Assembly: GCF_018119405.1 (NCBI RefSeq)
Contig: NZ_JAGPWC010000020.1
Span: 19,651 to 83,650, forward strand
Length of the DNA: 64,000 nucleotides
DNA from: Massilia sp. ST3
GTDB taxonomy: Bacteria; Pseudomonadota; Gammaproteobacteria; Burkholderiales; Burkholderiaceae_D
Direction: 5' to 3'
Shown one piece after another: positions 63,201 to 64,000 of the stretch. Numbering within the stretch: position 1 is the stretch's first letter; each line of letters begins with the position of its first letter. The notes under the pieces were generated by a model, which did no database searches, was not told where the DNA came from, and worked only from the letters and a program-made list of their open reading frames with translations. The position numbers and the translations under genes are program-made.

Positions 63201-63843
63201 CCTGGCCGCCATGGGGCCGCACCAGCTGGCGCTGCTGGCGGCCCTGATGCGCCACTATCAGCTGCGCGTCTACGAGCCGCGCCTGGAAGTCGACGAGACC
63301 GGGGCCCAGCTGCCGTCGCCCTCGCTGCCCAACATCACGGCGCGGCGGCTGTACGACCAGTGGATCCGGCGCGCCGCCGCGGCCGACCCGGGCCTGTCGC
63401 CGAGCCAGATCGAGACCGCGCTGTCCGGGATCGCCCACTGGACCGAGGCCGTGCCCGGTTCGGCGAGCGACGCCTACAGCTGGGAGGTCGAGCGCCCAGT
63501 GGACAAGCGCGTGATCCTGCCCGACTACCTGGCCAGCGAGGACAGGGCCGGCGAAGTCCTGCAGCGCAAGGCGGCGCCGACGCCGGCGGGGGCGGCCCCG
63601 GCCGCGGCGGGCGGCAAGCGCTACAAATTGTTCCTGCAGGGCGCGCAGCGCGGACCCTATACGCCGGACGAGATCGCCCAGATGGCGGCGCGCGGCGAGA
63701 TCGACGCCGGAACGCGGGCCTGGGACATGCGCTGGAATCCGAAGCTGGACAAGTGGAGCACGGTCGGCGCGCTGCCGGAACTGGCCGCGCTGCTGGGTGA
63801 GGCGATCCCCGATCCGGACGACGGTGTCCCCGATCCGGAGTAA
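60214..63843 (+). CDS. Bacterial tubulin-like protein (Tubulin_2 type) with C-terminal GYF_2-like domain
   Basis: A 1209-aa protein. The N-terminal about 400 residues look like a tubulin/FtsZ-fold nucleotide-binding domain: TLFIGAGGTGMEV (about 24-36), HFDLDSNAV and the tubulin signature as SAAGGTGAGSA (GGTGAGS at 208-214), then VDLVLFMPSGFA. About 430-700 is mainly helical and charged, with coiled-coil character. About 700-1120 is unassigned. At about 1135-1195 YKLFLQGAQRGPYTPDEIAQMAARGEI...W is a GYF_2-like peptide-binding module. The family has been found in many bacteria without a settled role. No membrane segment. Ribosome site GAGAGA before ATG 60214. Confidence 0.85.
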   Translation: MAEFPTPGSLGAKTELKVDLRPTLFIGAGGTGMEVMMRIRRRILSAVWNRHHPTRVESIGDFPVARFLHFDLDSNAVIDEGKSQRTDPWYELVRLSDEERLVEPLDLPQYHESDDSLARFPLIENWMPLRPKKLRSLGIDPSKGAGQIRALARLYLFDKYPKLRGRIKGALNFLSSNAGIERKENYQRLGLQVDTSKFRIVVIASAAGGTGAGSAIDLGWLSKAIARQEVSDSQVDLVLFMPSGFAKANKERTEANAYATLMELETAMRDMNARVHWMEPDSIAGSGSPFDDVYFVDTANLANKATLDVKDVYQMVADTLFEDFASADFANRKRSVAVNQQQHKLGPYNPKVPETRFGDMRLSYSKVYSAFGQAVLDTQQSLVEDIRAYELAGLMVKAFFGLVSSDGTAARRAGDQERDSFMREQMDMAERPFDEFPDFRKGTVDVTAFPEYTLTHTLLLDRDGRSLLERVESKVQLEMDRIMASYDIKLWREKVAELLPNLERDAIREAGATAETSEDRIKRHTSEQLQRLKTRVRDRLYALLDDRKQGGLEFVLSLLEQVKARLLQRDLANAERNGRRYRDVRDALRTRQVEESLNNLSQASSRMFGKEAQGREVMNHLKRDIADYLRFHLLAVSAGQSIEVMRGMSAWLGDPQSTDEQGQAQWSGIAGEFQEGRRQVQAMLAAADQRISQLRADARQEHATYIKLAADTTPPPVRLTGDVSAWSEEVLLEFGGSARLFPQLGDERLRSELLLKLFRRAQLQLSSQELAQPEPVDPLLERLSSLTPQERQRVFGEWIRSAMPWVNARFSAEFTPAADQFKCFIGVGDVGAWRKMEAELRAAVPTGYFHGDLVSIVNTGFTGRAVCYIELSGYPMTVLRGLPTWRASYQIENPKIPTHLHFDATRFRHPISPSMDELNRLADDYEWFLQAIALGVIRRKPDLGDREASFQPRGQYLFEVEPGSGEWLQIGNEYAIRSNGLPSYYREQVIAAVQARLAAMGPHQLALLAALMRHYQLRVYEPRLEVDETGAQLPSPSLPNITARRLYDQWIRRAAAADPGLSPSQIETALSGIAHWTEAVPGSASDAYSWEVERPVDKRVILPDYLASEDRAGEVLQRKAAPTPAGAAPAAAGGKRYKLFLQGAQRGPYTPDEIAQMAARGEIDAGTRAWDMRWNPKLDKWSTVGALPELAALLGEAIPDPDDGVPDPE

Positions 63844-63851
63844 GGGACCGC

Positions 63852-64000
63852 ATGGCTCAGAACGAAGTGATCTACCGGTGCGTCAACGCCGCCTGTGGCC
63901 GGACCTTCCCGCGCGGGGTGAATTTCTGCCCCTGGTGCGGGACGGCCCAGCGGGCGGCGGCCGTGCCCGCGTCCGCGCCGTCCCTGGTCAAGGGAGCAGG
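63852..64000 (+). CDS. Zinc-ribbon protein (5' part, runs off the window)
   Basis: Only the first 49 codons are in the window. They encode MAQNEVIYRC then CVNAAC and FCPWCG, two Cys pairs 15 or so residues apart, forming a zinc-ribbon. An Ala/Pro-rich linker follows. The gene starts 8 bp after the tubulin-like stop, so it continues the operon. The rest of the product cannot be known from this window; many ribbon-linker starts of this kind lead to vWA, kinase or membrane domains. Confidence 0.7.
   Translation, partial: MAQNEVIYRCVNAACGRTFPRGVNFCPWCGTAQRAAAVPASAPSLVKGA

Noticed and set aside
60193..63438. A 1081-codon open frame on the minus strand opposite the tubulin-like gene
   Set aside because: Composition (His, Gln, Val, Gly, Arg-rich) is that of an antisense shadow in GC-rich DNA; no ribosome site, no domain, and the plus strand encodes a recognisable protein.

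Overview
The window is a GC-rich stretch of proteobacterial chromosome. The block RNase G - Maf - RlmH - RsfS - NadD - HemF - PurD - YebC, together with the DnaE, MsbA and PepN types, points to the Betaproteobacteria, most likely Oxalobacteraceae (Massilia/Telluria/Janthinobacterium-like). That placement is inferred from gene content and codon style, not from a database search. There is no prophage, insertion sequence, rRNA or CRISPR array. Coding density is high and many neighbouring genes overlap by 1-4 bases (ATGA or TGATG junctions).

Layout, left to right. 1-2751: 3' part of dnaE. 2898-8162: envelope region with two tandem PepSY-type membrane proteins and a GT2 glycosyltransferase on the minus strand, diverging from an O-antigen ligase and MsbA on the plus strand. 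8276-10540: a fusion of a GH1 glycosidase with an RmlD-like reductase. 11107-18665: a formate module made of a two-subunit NAD-linked formate dehydrogenase, FdhD and a tungstate-type ABC importer (permease, ATPase, binding protein). 18769-26540: a DUF1622 protein and the housekeeping block listed above. 26645-34864: DUF2182 membrane protein, EamA transporter, methylglyoxal synthase, quinone oxidoreductase, DUF4136 lipoprotein, PepN and fructose-1,6-bisphosphatase. 34943: tRNA-Thr(CGU) with its own terminator. 35074-38269: a YdeI-like protein, a DUF2325 protein behind a Fur box, and a Ser/Gly-rich stress-type protein. 38552-42851: an RND efflux pair. 43022-55250: a short DUF1800 protein, a 2OG-Fe(II) dioxygenase, a TonB receptor / DUF6702 / M1 peptidase set with a second tandem M1 peptidase, a serine beta-lactamase-fold protein and a GAF histidine kinase. 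55468-56523: an M29-like aminopeptidase.

The most unusual part is the last 7.3 kb, 56739 to the right edge. It holds a tight plus-strand operon: a Cys-ribbon/propeller-like protein, a secreted and membrane-anchored vWA-like protein with a degraded metal site, a small three-helix membrane protein, a 1209-residue bacterial tubulin-like protein ending in a GYF_2-type domain, and the start of another zinc-ribbon protein. I regard this as the best candidate for an undescribed system: a nucleotide-binding, possibly polymerising protein coupled to an envelope sensor.

Two families of small palindromic repeats occupy many intergenic gaps. One is a 110-bp element with four full-length copies, each arm of which is a hairpin whose stem is kept by paired base changes. 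The other is a REP-like family of about 30 bp, often present as inverted pairs.
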